Assembly (NCBI GenBank): GCA_046233135.1 | Contig: JBJXHN010000005.1 | Coordinates: 248,001 to 312,000, forward strand | Length of the DNA: 64,000 nt | DNA from: JBJXHN01 sp046233135 | GTDB lineage: Bacteria; Pseudomonadota; Alphaproteobacteria; Rhodospirillales; Rhodospirillaceae | Direction: 5' to 3' | Notes under the pieces: model-generated | What the model was told of the DNA's origin: nothing | What the model saw: the letters and a program-made list of their open reading frames with translations, nothing else | Databases searched by the model: none | Made by a program: the position numbers and the translations under genes | Part shown: in pieces, positions 50,969 through 60,669 of the stretch | How the letters are laid out: each line of letters begins with the position of its first letter | Numbering within the stretch: position 1 is the first letter of the stretch

Positions 50969-52309
50969 TTATTTCCCGATACAAAAATCCCGGAAGATCA
51001 CATCCAGGAGATCATCCACATCGACCCGTCCAGTAATCCGACCCAAGGCGCGCAATGCCAACCGGAGGTCTTCCGCCCGCAGCTCTGCCAGCAGGGCCGT
51101 CCTGGCGCGCGCCAGACCCGCTTGCGCCTCTCGCAAGGCAGCTTGATGGCGCTCCCGGGTAAAGACCACATCGCTGGTGTCCAGCAAGGCGGCGGCCCGC
51201 GCCGCCAAAACAGCTTCAAGACCCGAAAGCCCCGCACCCGTCGCCGACGACACGGCCAGTACCGGCCGACTGGCATAAGCGTCCGGCCATCCTCCCCCTT
51301 CGGGAAGATCGGTCTTGGTTACCACGATCAGGCTGTCGGACTCACCTTCCGCGATCTCGGCCAAGGCACGGTCGACGGTGGCGTCATCCCAAGTGGTGCC
51401 ATCGAACAGCAGCAGAGTCAAATCCGCACTGGCCGCCCGGGCCTTGGCCCGCCGTACCCCTTCCGCCTCCACCAGATCTTCGGTCTCCCGCAGGCCCGCC
51501 GTATCGGCGACCACCAGGGGATAGCCCCCCAGATCCAGATGCACTTCCACCACATCCCGGGTGGTGCCGGCGACGGCCGAGACAATCGCGGCTTCCCGCC
51601 GGGCGAGACGATTGACCAGACTGGACTTGCCGGCGTTAGGGGCCCCGATCACCGCCACCTGCACTCCGTCGCGCAGCCGCTCCCCCTTCCGCCCTTCGGC
51701 CAGATGGGCGGTGATGGCCGCCAGCAACGCATCGATCCCGTGATCCAAGGCCGCCTCCACCGACGGCGGCAGATCTTCGTCCGGGAAATCGATGACCGCT
51801 TCCAGGTGAGCCAACAGCTTGATGCCCTGGTCCCGCCAGCCGTCATAAAGGCGGGCCAGTGCCCCGTCCGCCTGCCGCAGAGCCTGCCGGCGCTGGGCCT
51901 CGGTTTCGGCATTGACCAGATCGGCAATCCCTTCGGCGGCGGTCAGGTCGATCTTGCCGTTCAGAAAAGCCCGGCGGCTGAATTCACCGGCTTCCGCCGG
52001 CCGCAGACCTGGCAGGCTTCCCAGCGCCCCGAGCAGGGCGTCCCGAACGGCCAAACCGCCATGTCCCTGAATCTCCACCACGTCCTCGCCGGTGAAGCTG
52101 GCCGGGCCGGGGAACCATAGCACCAGCCCGTCGTCCAACAGCTCGCCGGAGGTGGGATGGTGCAGGCGGGCATGAACCGCGCGACGGGGCGAGGGACAGC
52201 GGCCGGTCAGGGCTTCGAGGGCAATGCGCGCCCGGGGCCCGGAAAGGCGAATCACCGCCACGCCGGCCCGTCCCCGTGCCGTGGCCGGCGCGAATATCGT
52301 CTCTGTCAT
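50969..52309 (-). CDS. mnmE: tRNA modification GTPase MnmE (TrmE)
   Basis: 446 residues. The N-terminal folate-binding domain (TIFAPATARGRAGVAVIRLS, AEAGEFSRRAFLNGKIDLT) is followed by the helical domain with an embedded GTPase: G1 IGAPNAGKSSLVN, G2/G3 VAGTTRDVVE and VADTAGLRE, G4 VTKTDLP. The C-terminal FCIGK carries the essential Cys. It is the partner of MnmG, encoded downstream. Confidence 0.98.
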   Translation of the reverse strand: MTETIFAPATARGRAGVAVIRLSGPRARIALEALTGRCPSPRRAVHARLHHPTSGELLDDGLVLWFPGPASFTGEDVVEIQGHGGLAVRDALLGALGSLPGLRPAEAGEFSRRAFLNGKIDLTAAEGIADLVNAETEAQRRQALRQADGALARLYDGWRDQGIKLLAHLEAVIDFPDEDLPPSVEAALDHGIDALLAAITAHLAEGRKGERLRDGVQVAVIGAPNAGKSSLVNRLARREAAIVSAVAGTTRDVVEVHLDLGGYPLVVADTAGLRETEDLVEAEGVRRAKARAASADLTLLLFDGTTWDDATVDRALAEIAEGESDSLIVVTKTDLPEGGGWPDAYASRPVLAVSSATGAGLSGLEAVLAARAAALLDTSDVVFTRERHQAALREAQAGLARARTALLAELRAEDLRLALRALGRITGRVDVDDLLDVIFRDFCIGK

Positions 52310-52340
52310 CGGGTCGAGTCGCTCGCTTTCGGGCGGACTC

Positions 52341-52592
52341 TTACTCCGAGTCGGAGCGGCCGCCGCCTTTGAGGAACTGGGTCCAGAATATATCCTGCAA
52401 GGCTCCAAGGTTCTGCACCTGCGTTGGGAACCAGGTCTTGAACAGAGCTTCCGGATCCATGGCCTGAAGGTTGGCCGACATCCGGTCCTGCATCTGCGCC
52501 ATCAGCGCTTCCTGCATCGGGCGTACATCGGGCAATCCAAGAAAGGCCCGGGCTTCTTCGGGTGTACAATCAACATCCACACGAAATTTCAT
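52341..52592 (-). CDS. small conserved protein (DUF6489-like)
   Basis: 83 residues from ATG 52592. It begins MKFRVDVDCTPEEARAFLGL with PDVRPMQEALMAQMQDRM and ends with a helical FWTQFLKGGGRSD region. The C-T-P-E-E-A-R-x-F-L-G-L-P-D start is typical of a small alphaproteobacterial family often found beside mnmE. Function unknown. It lies 31 bases upstream of mnmE in the same direction. Confidence 0.85.
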   Translation of the reverse strand: MKFRVDVDCTPEEARAFLGLPDVRPMQEALMAQMQDRMSANLQAMDPEALFKTWFPTQVQNLGALQDIFWTQFLKGGGRSDSE

Positions 52593-52733
52593 CGGTCCGG
52601 ATCCCTCCCCGCCCCCATGCGGTTGCAACGGCTGATGCGCCGCCCAACGTTAAGACAGGTCGGGCGTTCAAGCAATGTCCAGCCGTCCTCCCCCGCCCCG
52701 TTCCCGGCGTTTTTTCCCATCAGGAGCCCGCTC

Positions 52734-54749
52734 ATGAGCCGCAATCGCCTGGCCGAGGAGACTTCTCCCTATCTGCGCCAGCACAAGGACAACCCCGTTC
52801 ACTGGTACCCTTGGGGGGAGGAGGCCTTTGCCGCCGCCAAGGACGCCAACAAACCCATTCTTCTCAGCATCGGCTATGCCGCTTGTCACTGGTGCCATGT
52901 GATGGCCCATGAGAGTTTCGAGGATCCCGTGGTCGCCGCCGAGATGAACAGTCTGTTCATCAATATCAAGGTGGATCGCGAGGAACGGCCGGACGTCGAT
53001 AACCTGTATATGAGTGCCCTGTCCCTGCTTGGCGAGCAAGGCGGTTGGCCCCTGACCATGTTCCTGACCCCGGACGCTCACCCCTTCGTCGGCGGCACCT
53101 ATTTCCCCCGCGAGCCCATGCACGGCCGGCCCGGCATTATCGATGTGCTCCGCCATGTGGCCCGCATTTATACCGAACAGCCCGACCGGGTGATCACCAA
53201 TGCCCAAGCCATCACAGAAGGGCTGAGCAAACTCAACGCCGGCGGAGAAGCGGAGCTGGGCCGCCTGAACGGCCCGGTGCTGGATGACGCCGCCCGACAG
53301 CTCGTCGGCCACGTGGACTCTATCTGGGGCGGCCTGCAGGGAGCACCCAAATTCCCCATGCCCTTCGTCTTCGACTTCTTCTGGCGCGCTGCCCTGCGCA
53401 CCGGGGACGAAACCTTGCGTGAGGCGGTCACCCTGACCCTGACCCGCATGGCGCAAGGGGGCATCTACGACCATCTCGGCGGTGGCTTCGCCCGCTACTC
53501 CACCGACGAAACCTGGCTCGTCCCCCACTTCGAAAAGATGCTTTATGACAACGCCCAGCTCATCGCCCTGATGACGCTGGTGTGGAAGGAAATCCGGGAT
53601 CCCTTGCTGGCCCATCGCGTCGCCGAAACCATCGCCTGGCTAGAGCGGGAGATGATCGGCGAAAACGGAGCCTTCGCCGCCACCCTGGACGCCGATAGCG
53701 AGGGAGAGGAAGGCAAGTTCTACGTCTGGGATTACGACGAAGCAGCGGCCGTTCTGGGAGATGGGATCGGGCTCTTCTCCGCCGCCTATAACCTTCATCC
53801 GGAAGGCAATTGGGAAGGCAAGACCATTCTTCACCGCAATGGCCCGCCGGTGGACGGGGATCCGGAAGAGGTGGATGCCGCCCTCGCCCCCTTGCGCGAA
53901 AAACTGCTGGCCGCGCGCGAAGGCCGGGTTCGGCCGGGGCGGGACGACAAGGTCCTGGCCGATTGGAACGGCTTGATGATCGATGCCCTGGCCCGCGCCG
54001 GTTTCGCCTTCCAGCGGCCGGAATGGATCGCCCTGGCCCGCCGGGCCTTTGATGCCATTCTCACCACCATGACCCATGGGGATGGACTGCTCGGCCACGC
54101 CCTGTGTCAGGGGCGTCTTCAAACGGCAGCGATGCTGGAGGACTACGGCAGCATGATCAATGCCGCCCTGAGCCTGTTCGAGGTCACGGGCGATGCTGCC
54201 CTGCTCGATCAGGCCCGCCGCTGGACGACCCTGACCGATGACCTATATGGCGACAAGACCAACGGCGGCTATTTCCAAAGCGCGGCCGATGCCACGGATA
54301 TGGTCGTGCGCACCCGGCCGCTGACCGACAACGCCACGCCATCGGGCAACGGCCTGATGGCCGTCGCCCATGCCCGGCTGTTCCTGCTGACCGGCGACAA
54401 CACCCACCGCCTGGCCGCAGAGCGTACCATCGCCGCCTATGGCGACCGGCTGTTCCGTCAGTTCCCCCATACGGCCACCGCCCTGGCCGCCTTCGATATC
54501 CTGGACGGTGCCACCCAGGTGGTGATGATCGGAGACGATGGCAGCCTGGCCCGGGTAGTGGCAAACCATCCGTCGCCCAATCTGGTTCTGATAGTCCTGC
54601 CCGCCGAGGGCACGGCGCCGGCCGGATCTGCCGCCGAGGGTAAAACGGCCATTGATGGCAAACCCACCGCCTACGTCTGCCAGAGCTACACCTGCAGCCC
54701 CCCCGTTACCGACGCGGTAGCCCTGGAAAAGGCGCTGGAGGGTGCCTGA
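52734..54749 (+). CDS. thioredoxin-domain protein YyaL (DUF255/spermatogenesis-associated 20 type)
   Basis: 671 residues. The N-terminus LAEETSPYLRQHKDNPVHWY with PWGEEAF and the thioredoxin-like motif GYAACHWCHVMAHESFEDPV define the DUF255 family. A six-hairpin glycosidase-like (alpha/alpha) barrel follows, with WNGLMIDALARAG and PSGNGLMAVAHARL. The biochemical role is not established. CAGGAG precedes ATG 52734. It overlaps the ogt gene by 8 bases and is divergent from the mnmE cluster. Confidence 0.93.
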   Translation: MSRNRLAEETSPYLRQHKDNPVHWYPWGEEAFAAAKDANKPILLSIGYAACHWCHVMAHESFEDPVVAAEMNSLFINIKVDREERPDVDNLYMSALSLLGEQGGWPLTMFLTPDAHPFVGGTYFPREPMHGRPGIIDVLRHVARIYTEQPDRVITNAQAITEGLSKLNAGGEAELGRLNGPVLDDAARQLVGHVDSIWGGLQGAPKFPMPFVFDFFWRAALRTGDETLREAVTLTLTRMAQGGIYDHLGGGFARYSTDETWLVPHFEKMLYDNAQLIALMTLVWKEIRDPLLAHRVAETIAWLEREMIGENGAFAATLDADSEGEEGKFYVWDYDEAAAVLGDGIGLFSAAYNLHPEGNWEGKTILHRNGPPVDGDPEEVDAALAPLREKLLAAREGRVRPGRDDKVLADWNGLMIDALARAGFAFQRPEWIALARRAFDAILTTMTHGDGLLGHALCQGRLQTAAMLEDYGSMINAALSLFEVTGDAALLDQARRWTTLTDDLYGDKTNGGYFQSAADATDMVVRTRPLTDNATPSGNGLMAVAHARLFLLTGDNTHRLAAERTIAAYGDRLFRQFPHTATALAAFDILDGATQVVMIGDDGSLARVVANHPSPNLVLIVLPAEGTAPAGSAAEGKTAIDGKPTAYVCQSYTCSPPVTDAVALEKALEGA

Positions 54750-55230
54750 TCCGTCCCCCGGATTCCGGGCCATCCAGATGGATAGCCCGCTGGGTCCCCT
54801 CGCCCTCTATCAGGAGGGCGAGGCTCTGGCGGCTTTGTCCTTTGGTCCCCTGCCTTCCGACATTCTCCCCCTATCCTCTCCCTTGCTGGAGGAAGCAGCT
54901 GCCCAGGTGACGGCCTATTTCGCCGGACAGCTGCGGGCGTTCAGCCTTCCCCTCACCCCCAAGGGCACGGCCTTTCATCGGCGGGTCTGGGACGCGCTTT
55001 GCGCCATCCCCTGGGGAGAGACGGTGACTTACGGTGCCCTGGCCAAAACCGTCAGTTCCAACGCCCGGCCGGTGGGGACTGCTTGTGGCCGTAATCCGCT
55101 TCCCATCCTCATTCCCTGCCATCGGGTTGTTGCCGGCAACGGCAAACTGGGTGGCTATTCGGGGGCGGGAGGACTGGAAACCAAGCGGCGCCTGCTTACC
55201 TTGGAACAAGCGGCCTTTCGATTGGTCTGA
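54742..55230 (+). CDS. ogt: methylated-DNA--protein-cysteine methyltransferase
   Basis: 162 residues. The active site ILIPCHRVVAGNGKLGGYSG has the PCHRV acceptor Cys, and the DNA-binding helix region is YGALAKTVSSNARPVGTACG with RNP. It removes O6-alkyl groups from guanine in one irreversible step. GTG 54742 overlaps the yyaL-type gene; ATG 54778 is an alternative start, but neither has a strong site. Confidence 0.94.
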   Translation: MPDPSPGFRAIQMDSPLGPLALYQEGEALAALSFGPLPSDILPLSSPLLEEAAAQVTAYFAGQLRAFSLPLTPKGTAFHRRVWDALCAIPWGETVTYGALAKTVSSNARPVGTACGRNPLPILIPCHRVVAGNGKLGGYSGAGGLETKRRLLTLEQAAFRLV

Positions 55231-55275
55231 GCCGCCGTCCCCCCTCTTCATTCCATCAATTCAGGAGATCCATCC

Positions 55276-56250
55276 GTGGCCCGTGCCATCCGCATCCTTC
55301 AGACCGGCGGTCCAGACGTCATGAGCTTGGACGAGGTATCCCTTCCCGATCCAGGGCCGGGTCAGGTCCGTCTGCGTCAGACCTCCGTGGGTGTGAACTT
55401 CATCGACACCTATCATCGCAGCGGCCTGTATCCTCTGCCCCTGCCCGCCGGGATCGGCATGGAAGCCACCGGTGTGGTCGAAGCTGTGGGTCCAGATGTC
55501 ACCTACGTCCGGGAAGGGGACCGGGTCGCGTATGGCAATGGTCCGATCGGGTCCTACGCCGATGTGCGAGTGATGGCGGAATCCACCCTGGTTCCCCTGC
55601 CCGGCAATCTGGATGACGCCCAGATCGCTGGCATGATGTTGCGCGGCCTGACGGTGTGGTACCTCATCCGCCGGACCTTCCCGGTAGAGAACGGCATGAC
55701 CGTCCTGTTCCATGCCGCTGCCGGCGGGGTCGGCCTGATCGCCTGTCAGTGGCTGGCCAAGCTGGGGGTCACCACCATCGGCACCGTAGGCTCCGAAGAG
55801 AAGGCCGCCCTGGCCAAGGCCAATGGCTGCACCCACGTCATCAATTACACCACGGAGAATTTCGTGGAGAAGGTCAAGGATCTGACTGACGGCAAAGGGG
55901 TGCCCGTGGTCTACGACGGGGTCGGCGCCTCCACCTTCAACGGCTCGTTGGATTGCTTGCAGCAGCGGGGCCTGATGGTCACCTTCGGGAATGCCTCGGG
56001 TCCTGTGCCGCCAGTGGAACCCACGTTGCTCAGCCAGAAGGGATCAATCTTCCTAACCCGTCCGACCCTCGCCCACTATACGGGCACCCGGTCCGACCTT
56101 GAAGCCGGCGCAGCGGAACTGTTCGACATGGTCGCCTCCGGTGCGGTGAAAAACACCATTGGCCAAAGCTATCCTCTAGCCGACGCCATCCGCGCTCACC
56201 AGGATTTGGAAGGCCGCAAGACCACTGGCTCCACCGTTCTCATGCCGTGA
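55276..56250 (+). CDS. qor: NADPH:quinone oxidoreductase (zinc-independent MDR family)
   Basis: 324 residues from GTG 55276 (AGGAG upstream). It shows VGVNFIDTYHRSGLYPLPLP, the QOR-type N-terminus, and GMEATGVVEAVG. The nucleotide-binding motif VLFHAAAGGVGLIACQWLAK contains the AAxGGVG fold, and PVVYDGVGASTF follows. It lacks structural zinc cysteines. It reduces quinones by NADPH, probably as a detoxifying enzyme. It ends just before a parS site. Confidence 0.94.
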   Translation: MARAIRILQTGGPDVMSLDEVSLPDPGPGQVRLRQTSVGVNFIDTYHRSGLYPLPLPAGIGMEATGVVEAVGPDVTYVREGDRVAYGNGPIGSYADVRVMAESTLVPLPGNLDDAQIAGMMLRGLTVWYLIRRTFPVENGMTVLFHAAAGGVGLIACQWLAKLGVTTIGTVGSEEKAALAKANGCTHVINYTTENFVEKVKDLTDGKGVPVVYDGVGASTFNGSLDCLQQRGLMVTFGNASGPVPPVEPTLLSQKGSIFLTRPTLAHYTGTRSDLEAGAAELFDMVASGAVKNTIGQSYPLADAIRAHQDLEGRKTTGSTVLMP

Positions 56251-56262
56251 GGATATCGGATG

Positions 56263-56278
56263 TGTTTCACGTGAAACA
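56263..56278. other. parS site 3 (between qor and rho)
   Basis: TGTTTCACGTGAAACA is a perfect consensus match, within the longer 20-base palindrome TGTGTTTCACGTGAAACACA (56261-56280). It sits between the qor stop and the shared terminator. Confidence 0.95.
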
Positions 56279-56286
56279 CACCTGAG

Positions 56287-56324
56287 AAAAAGGCCCCGGG
56301 AGGTGACACCCCGGGGCCTTTTTT
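56287..56324. terminator. bidirectional intrinsic terminator between qor and rho
   Basis: AAAAAGGCCCCGGG pairs with CCCGGGGCCTTTTTT around a short loop, between converging genes. Confidence 0.92.
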
Positions 56325-56354
56325 CAGATCCGATCCCGACAGGGCGCCGGATGA

Positions 56355-57611
56355 TCAGCTGTTCATGGCATCGAAGAAATCATCGTTGTTCTTCGTTTCC
56401 TTCATCTTGCCCAGCAGGAATTCCATCGCATCCTGGACCCCCATGGGCATCAGGATACGCCGCAACACCCACATCTTCGACAGCACGTCCTTGCGCACCA
56501 GCAGCTCTTCCTTACGGGTGCCGGAACGGGTGATGTCGATGGACGGGAAGATCCGGCGATCAGCCAGCTTGCGGTCGAGGATGATTTCCGAGTTCCCGGT
56601 GCCCTTGAACTCTTCGAAGATCACTTCATCCATGCGAGAGCCGGTATCGATCAGGGCGGTGGCGATGATCGTCAGCGACCCCCCTTCCTCGATGTTGCGG
56701 GCGGCACCGAAGAAACGCTTAGGACGTTGCAGGGCGTTGGCATCCACACCGCCGGTCAGCACCTTGCCGGAGCTGGGAACCACGGTGTTGTAGGCGCGGG
56801 CAAGGCGGGTGATAGAGTCCAGCAGGATCACCACATCCCGCTTGTGCTCCACCAGGCGCTTGGCCTTTTCGATGACCATCTCGGCCACCTGCACGTGGCG
56901 GCCGGCCGGTTCATCAAAAGTGGAGCTGACCACTTCGCCATTCACGGAGCGAGCCATATCCGTCACTTCTTCCGGTCGTTCGTCGATCAGCAGAACGATC
57001 AGATAGACTTCCGGATTGTTGGCAGTGATGGCATGGGCGACGTTTTGCAGCATCACCGTCTTACCGGTGCGGGGCGGCGCAACGATCAGGGCGCGCTGTC
57101 CTTTGCCCAGCGGGGTGATCAGGTCGATGATCCGGGTGGTGAACTCCTTGCGGGTCGGATCATCGATTTCCAGCTTCAGCCGCTCGTCGGGATACAGCGG
57201 CGTCAGGTTGTCGAAGTTGATCCGGTGCCGCACCGCTTCGGGCGGTTCGAAGTTGATCTTGTTCACCTTCAACAGGGCGAAATAGCGTTCCCCGTCCTTG
57301 GGCGACCGGATCTGCCCTTCCACCGTATCCCCGGTGCGCAGGCCGAAGCGCCGCACCTGGCTGGGAGAGACGTAGATATCGTCCGGACCCGGCAGGTAGT
57401 TCGCTTCCGGTGACCGCAGAAAGCCGAAGCCGTCCTGCAGGATTTCGAGGACGCCTTCCCCGAAAATGGCCGTATCGTTCTCGGCAAGCTGCTTGAGGAT
57501 CGCGAACATCATGTCCTGCTTGCGCAGGTTGGATGCGTTCTCGATCTCCAGTTCTTCAGCGAAGGACAACAGATCGGCCGGGGACTTGCTCTTCAGTTCC
57601 TTAAGATGCAT
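56355..57611 (-). CDS. rho: transcription termination factor Rho
   Basis: 418 residues from ATG 57611. It has the N-terminal MHLKELKSKSPADLLSFAEE, RNA-binding GFGFLRSPEANYLPGPDDIY, Walker A VAPPRTGKTVMLQN (about 175-188), Walker B VVILLDSITRLARAYN, the Q/R-loop region RPKRFFGAARNIEEGGSLTI and the typical end FLLGKMKETKNNDDFFDAMN. It is a complete hexameric helicase. Confidence 0.99.
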   Translation of the reverse strand: MHLKELKSKSPADLLSFAEELEIENASNLRKQDMMFAILKQLAENDTAIFGEGVLEILQDGFGFLRSPEANYLPGPDDIYVSPSQVRRFGLRTGDTVEGQIRSPKDGERYFALLKVNKINFEPPEAVRHRINFDNLTPLYPDERLKLEIDDPTRKEFTTRIIDLITPLGKGQRALIVAPPRTGKTVMLQNVAHAITANNPEVYLIVLLIDERPEEVTDMARSVNGEVVSSTFDEPAGRHVQVAEMVIEKAKRLVEHKRDVVILLDSITRLARAYNTVVPSSGKVLTGGVDANALQRPKRFFGAARNIEEGGSLTIIATALIDTGSRMDEVIFEEFKGTGNSEIILDRKLADRRIFPSIDITRSGTRKEELLVRKDVLSKMWVLRRILMPMGVQDAMEFLLGKMKETKNNDDFFDAMNS

Positions 57612-57892
57612 CGGTGATCTCGGACAGGGTCGGATAGGGAATGATGAGGGAATGGACGACGGATTGGGGTCAACCCGGCCCATGCGCGTGCGGGGAATAC
57701 GGCTCTGCCTTGGGACGGTCCATCGAAGAGGACCCCGGTCTACCAGGCAAGGACGGATGTGAGGGATTGGAGTGGGCCCACTGGCCCCGTCAGACGCTTT
57801 ACTTGATGTAGCGCACAGAGGCGGTGCCGTCAATGTCCATCGGCATCACCGGAGCGTCAAGAAACGCCCCGGCATCCCTTTTGCCGTCTGCC

Positions 57893-58330
57893 TTAGAAAG
57901 GCTTCAGAATCACCAGCGGGATGATGATCAGCAACAGCACCGTCGGCGCCTCGTTCCACCAGCGATAAAAGGTATGGGGGCGGGTGTTGCGGTCGGCCTC
58001 AAAATCCTTGCGCCACTTGGCATACAGGCCATGGCAACCGCTCATCAGTACCACCATCAGCAGCTTCGCATGCATCCAGCCGCCGGTCATCCACTGGCTG
58101 AACATCACCAGGCCGGTGATCCAGACCACGACCATCGACGGATTGATGATCCCACGCAGCAAGCGCCGCTCCATCACCTTGAAGGTCTCGCTGGTGGCCG
58201 ATCCCACGGCTTCCTGAGCGTGATAGACGTACAGCCGCGGCAGATAGAACAGGCCGGCCATCCAGGTGATGACGGCGATCACGTGCAGGCTCTTGATCCA
58301 GTTATACAGATCGCTTCCGTAGTCGGGCAT
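57893..58330 (-). CDS. hemJ: protoporphyrinogen IX oxidase HemJ
   Basis: 145 residues with four membrane helices. The HemJ family blocks are WIKSLHVIAVITWMAGLFYL with the conserved His, PRLYVYHA, MERRLLRGIINPSMVVVWIT and a Lys-rich WMHAKLLMVVLMSGCHGLYA region. It oxidises protoporphyrinogen, the step before ferrochelatase, in the inner membrane. It lies near hemH and hemE on the same strand. Confidence 0.94.
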   Translation of the reverse strand: MPDYGSDLYNWIKSLHVIAVITWMAGLFYLPRLYVYHAQEAVGSATSETFKVMERRLLRGIINPSMVVVWITGLVMFSQWMTGGWMHAKLLMVVLMSGCHGLYAKWRKDFEADRNTRPHTFYRWWNEAPTVLLLIIIPLVILKPF

Positions 58331-58361
58331 GGGCTCCGATCCCTTCCGTTGTCCGGCTACA

Positions 58362-58470
58362 GCATCGAGCGGAAAAGTGGGCACCGGTTTTCCCCTCGAT
58401 GCTGTAACTATATGATTCTAGATCAAAGTGCCTGCCGTAAATCGATGCAGATTGAAGGCAGTTTGATCTA
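58362..58470 (+). repeat. dispersed palindromic repeat, copy E (full)
   Basis: GCATCGAGCGGAAAAGTGGG, then ACCGGTTTTCCCCTCGATGC, followed by module 2 from TAGATCAAAGTGCC to GGCAGTTTGATCTA. Very similar to copy D. It lies between hemH and hemJ. Confidence 0.9.
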
Positions 58471-58505
58471 AGAGGAGAGTCAGTAAGAAAAAATGTCCGG
58501 GGCGT

Positions 58506-59552
58506 TTACCTCGCCACCGGACCGGGATGGGGGCATTTGACCCGATCGGCTCCGCAGATCCGGCCATCCACATGGCTGCACGGCCGTCCCGAGACCAGCA
58601 GCGCTTGGTCCACCAGATCGGCGAGCCCGGCGATGAAGGACCCGTGATCACGCACGGTGGGCACCCGCACATAGATGGGAACGCCGTGGTCTTTGGCCAG
58701 ATCGAAATACTCGATATCCAGCTCCACCAGGGTTTCCGAATGCTCGGAAACGAAGGCCACGGGCACCACCACCAGCGGCCGCTTCTCGGCCCCGGCCCGT
58801 TTCACCTCGTCGTCGGTGGAAGGGCCGATCCATTCCATCGGTCCCACGCGGCTTTGATAGCAGGTGACGTAATCCAGCCCGGGGATGCCCAGAGCCTCCA
58901 CCGTCGCGGCCACCGTGGCTTCCACCTGGGCCTGATAGGGATCGCCCCGCTCCACCACCACCTTGGGCAGCCCATGGGCGGTGAACAACACGCGGGGGGT
59001 CCCTATGGTGCGGGCTTCCTCGTAACCGGCACGGGTCAACTCGGCCAGGGCCCCGATGAAGCCGGGCTCGGTGGGAAAGCAGCAGACCGAATGGGCATCC
59101 GCCGTCAACCCGGCCGTCATCGCAACGGCCATCCACTGTTTCAGCGACGAGCCGCTGGTGGTCGTGGAATACTGGGGATAGAGCGGCAGGGCGACGATAT
59201 GGTCGGGCTGCAAGGCGCGCACTTTGGCAGCCGCTTCCCTGGCAAAGGGCTTCCAGTAGCGCATGGCGACAACGCAGCTGGCATCGTGCCCCTTGATGGC
59301 CAGGGCCTGCTCCAGGGCCCGGGCCTGCCGCTCCGTCTGTTCCAGCAGGGGGGAGCGGCCGCCGATATTGGCATAGATTCCCCGTGCAATCGGTGCCCGC
59401 TTCCGGGAGATGAATTGCGCCAGCGGCCAGCGGATGAACCCGGGGGCGCCGATGATGGCGGGATCGTTGAACAGGTTGAACAGGAACGGGCGGACGGCCT
59501 CCGGCGAGTCCGGTCCACCCAGGTTGAACAGAACGACGGCGAGGCGTGCCAT
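58506..59552 (-). CDS. hemH: ferrochelatase
   Basis: 348 residues. It begins ARLAVVLFNLGGPDSPEAVR, then LFNDPAIIGAPGFIRWPLA, LPLYPQYSTTTSGSSLKQW, RVLFTAHGLPKVVVERGDPY with the catalytic His, YQSRVGPMEWIGPSTDDEV and VVPVAFVSEHSETLVELDIE with the active-site Glu. It inserts iron into protoporphyrin IX. AAAGG precedes the ATG. It lies between hemE and hemJ. Confidence 0.98.
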   Translation of the reverse strand: MARLAVVLFNLGGPDSPEAVRPFLFNLFNDPAIIGAPGFIRWPLAQFISRKRAPIARGIYANIGGRSPLLEQTERQARALEQALAIKGHDASCVVAMRYWKPFAREAAAKVRALQPDHIVALPLYPQYSTTTSGSSLKQWMAVAMTAGLTADAHSVCCFPTEPGFIGALAELTRAGYEEARTIGTPRVLFTAHGLPKVVVERGDPYQAQVEATVAATVEALGIPGLDYVTCYQSRVGPMEWIGPSTDDEVKRAGAEKRPLVVVPVAFVSEHSETLVELDIEYFDLAKDHGVPIYVRVPTVRDHGSFIAGLADLVDQALLVSGRPCSHVDGRICGADRVKCPHPGPVAR

Positions 59553-59622
59553 GGTCGGCCTTTCGGTTTTATAGGGCGGGGTGGGCAGAGGGGCGCGGAA
59601 ACACCCTCCCTGCCCGACAGGA

Positions 59623-60669
59623 TCACCCCCCGGCGCGCACCAGCGCGATCAGTTCGGCCACATGGTCCGGCGGGGTCTGGGGAACGATGCCGTGGCCCAG
59701 ATTGAATATAAAGGGGCCGTGCCCCAGGGTGTCCAGGATCCGCTTGACCGCATCAGCCATGGCCGGTCCACCGGCCACCAGCAGTTGGGGATCCAGATTG
59801 CCCTGAAGCGTGCACAGGGGCTGCAGAACGTCCCGGGCCCAGGCCAGGGGGACGCTGGCGTCCAGGCCCAGCCCGTCGACCTTCGTCTCCCTGGCAAACG
59901 CCTCATAGAGCACACCGGCGCCTTTGGGAAAACCGATCACCGGCACGCCCGGCCGCTCCCGGTGGATGGCGTCGGTGATGGTGGCAATGGGACCGACGGA
60001 CCAGGCCCGGAATTCGGTTTCCGGCAGCACGCCGGCCCAGGTATCGAACAGCTGCACCGCCTCTGCCCCCGCATCGATCTGGGCGATGAGATACCGGATT
60101 GTGGCCTCTGTCAGCTTTTCCATCAGCACCCGGAAGTCCTCCGGCCGACGATAGACCCAGCTCTTGGCCTTGGAGAAATCCTTGCTGCTACCGCCTTCCA
60201 GCATATAGGTGGCCACGGTCCACGGGGCCCCGGCAAAGCCGATCAGCGCCGTTTCTGCCGGCATGGCCTTGCGCAAGCCCTTCAGAATGGTGAACACCGC
60301 CGCCAGACGGGGCAGCAATACGTCGGGATCCAGCTGATCGATCTGATCCCGGCAGGTCAGCGGATCGAGAACCGGCCCCTCTCCCTGCTTGAAGGCAACG
60401 GACCGGCCGAGGCCATGGGGAATGACCAGGATATCGGAAAACAGAATGGCGGCATCAAAGGCATAGCGGCGCAGGGGCTGCAAGGTGACCTCGATGGCGA
60501 GATCGGGGGTGTAGCAGAGATCGAGGAATCCCCCTGCCTGCTCCCGCGTCGCGCGGTATTCGGGCAGATAGCGGCCGGCCTGACGCATCAGCCAGACGGG
60601 CGGAGGCGACTGGGTCTGACCGGCGAGGGCCTTTAGGAACCGTTTGGCGGGCTGGCCTTGGGCAGACAC
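59623..60669 (-). CDS. hemE: uroporphyrinogen decarboxylase
   Basis: 348 residues from GTG 60669, which has GGAGGAGA upstream at ideal distance; ATG 60684 gives five more residues but has no site. Signatures PPVWLMRQAGRYLPEYR, ILFSDILVIPHGLG, GFAGAPWTVATYMLEGGSSK and FNLGHGIVPQTPPDHV are complete. It decarboxylates uroporphyrinogen III to coproporphyrinogen III. It is the gene immediately left of the predicted replication origin, as in Caulobacter and Rickettsia. Confidence 0.98.
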   Translation of the reverse strand: MSAQGQPAKRFLKALAGQTQSPPPVWLMRQAGRYLPEYRATREQAGGFLDLCYTPDLAIEVTLQPLRRYAFDAAILFSDILVIPHGLGRSVAFKQGEGPVLDPLTCRDQIDQLDPDVLLPRLAAVFTILKGLRKAMPAETALIGFAGAPWTVATYMLEGGSSKDFSKAKSWVYRRPEDFRVLMEKLTEATIRYLIAQIDAGAEAVQLFDTWAGVLPETEFRAWSVGPIATITDAIHRERPGVPVIGFPKGAGVLYEAFARETKVDGLGLDASVPLAWARDVLQPLCTLQGNLDPQLLVAGGPAMADAVKRILDTLGHGPFIFNLGHGIVPQTPPDHVAELIALVRAGG

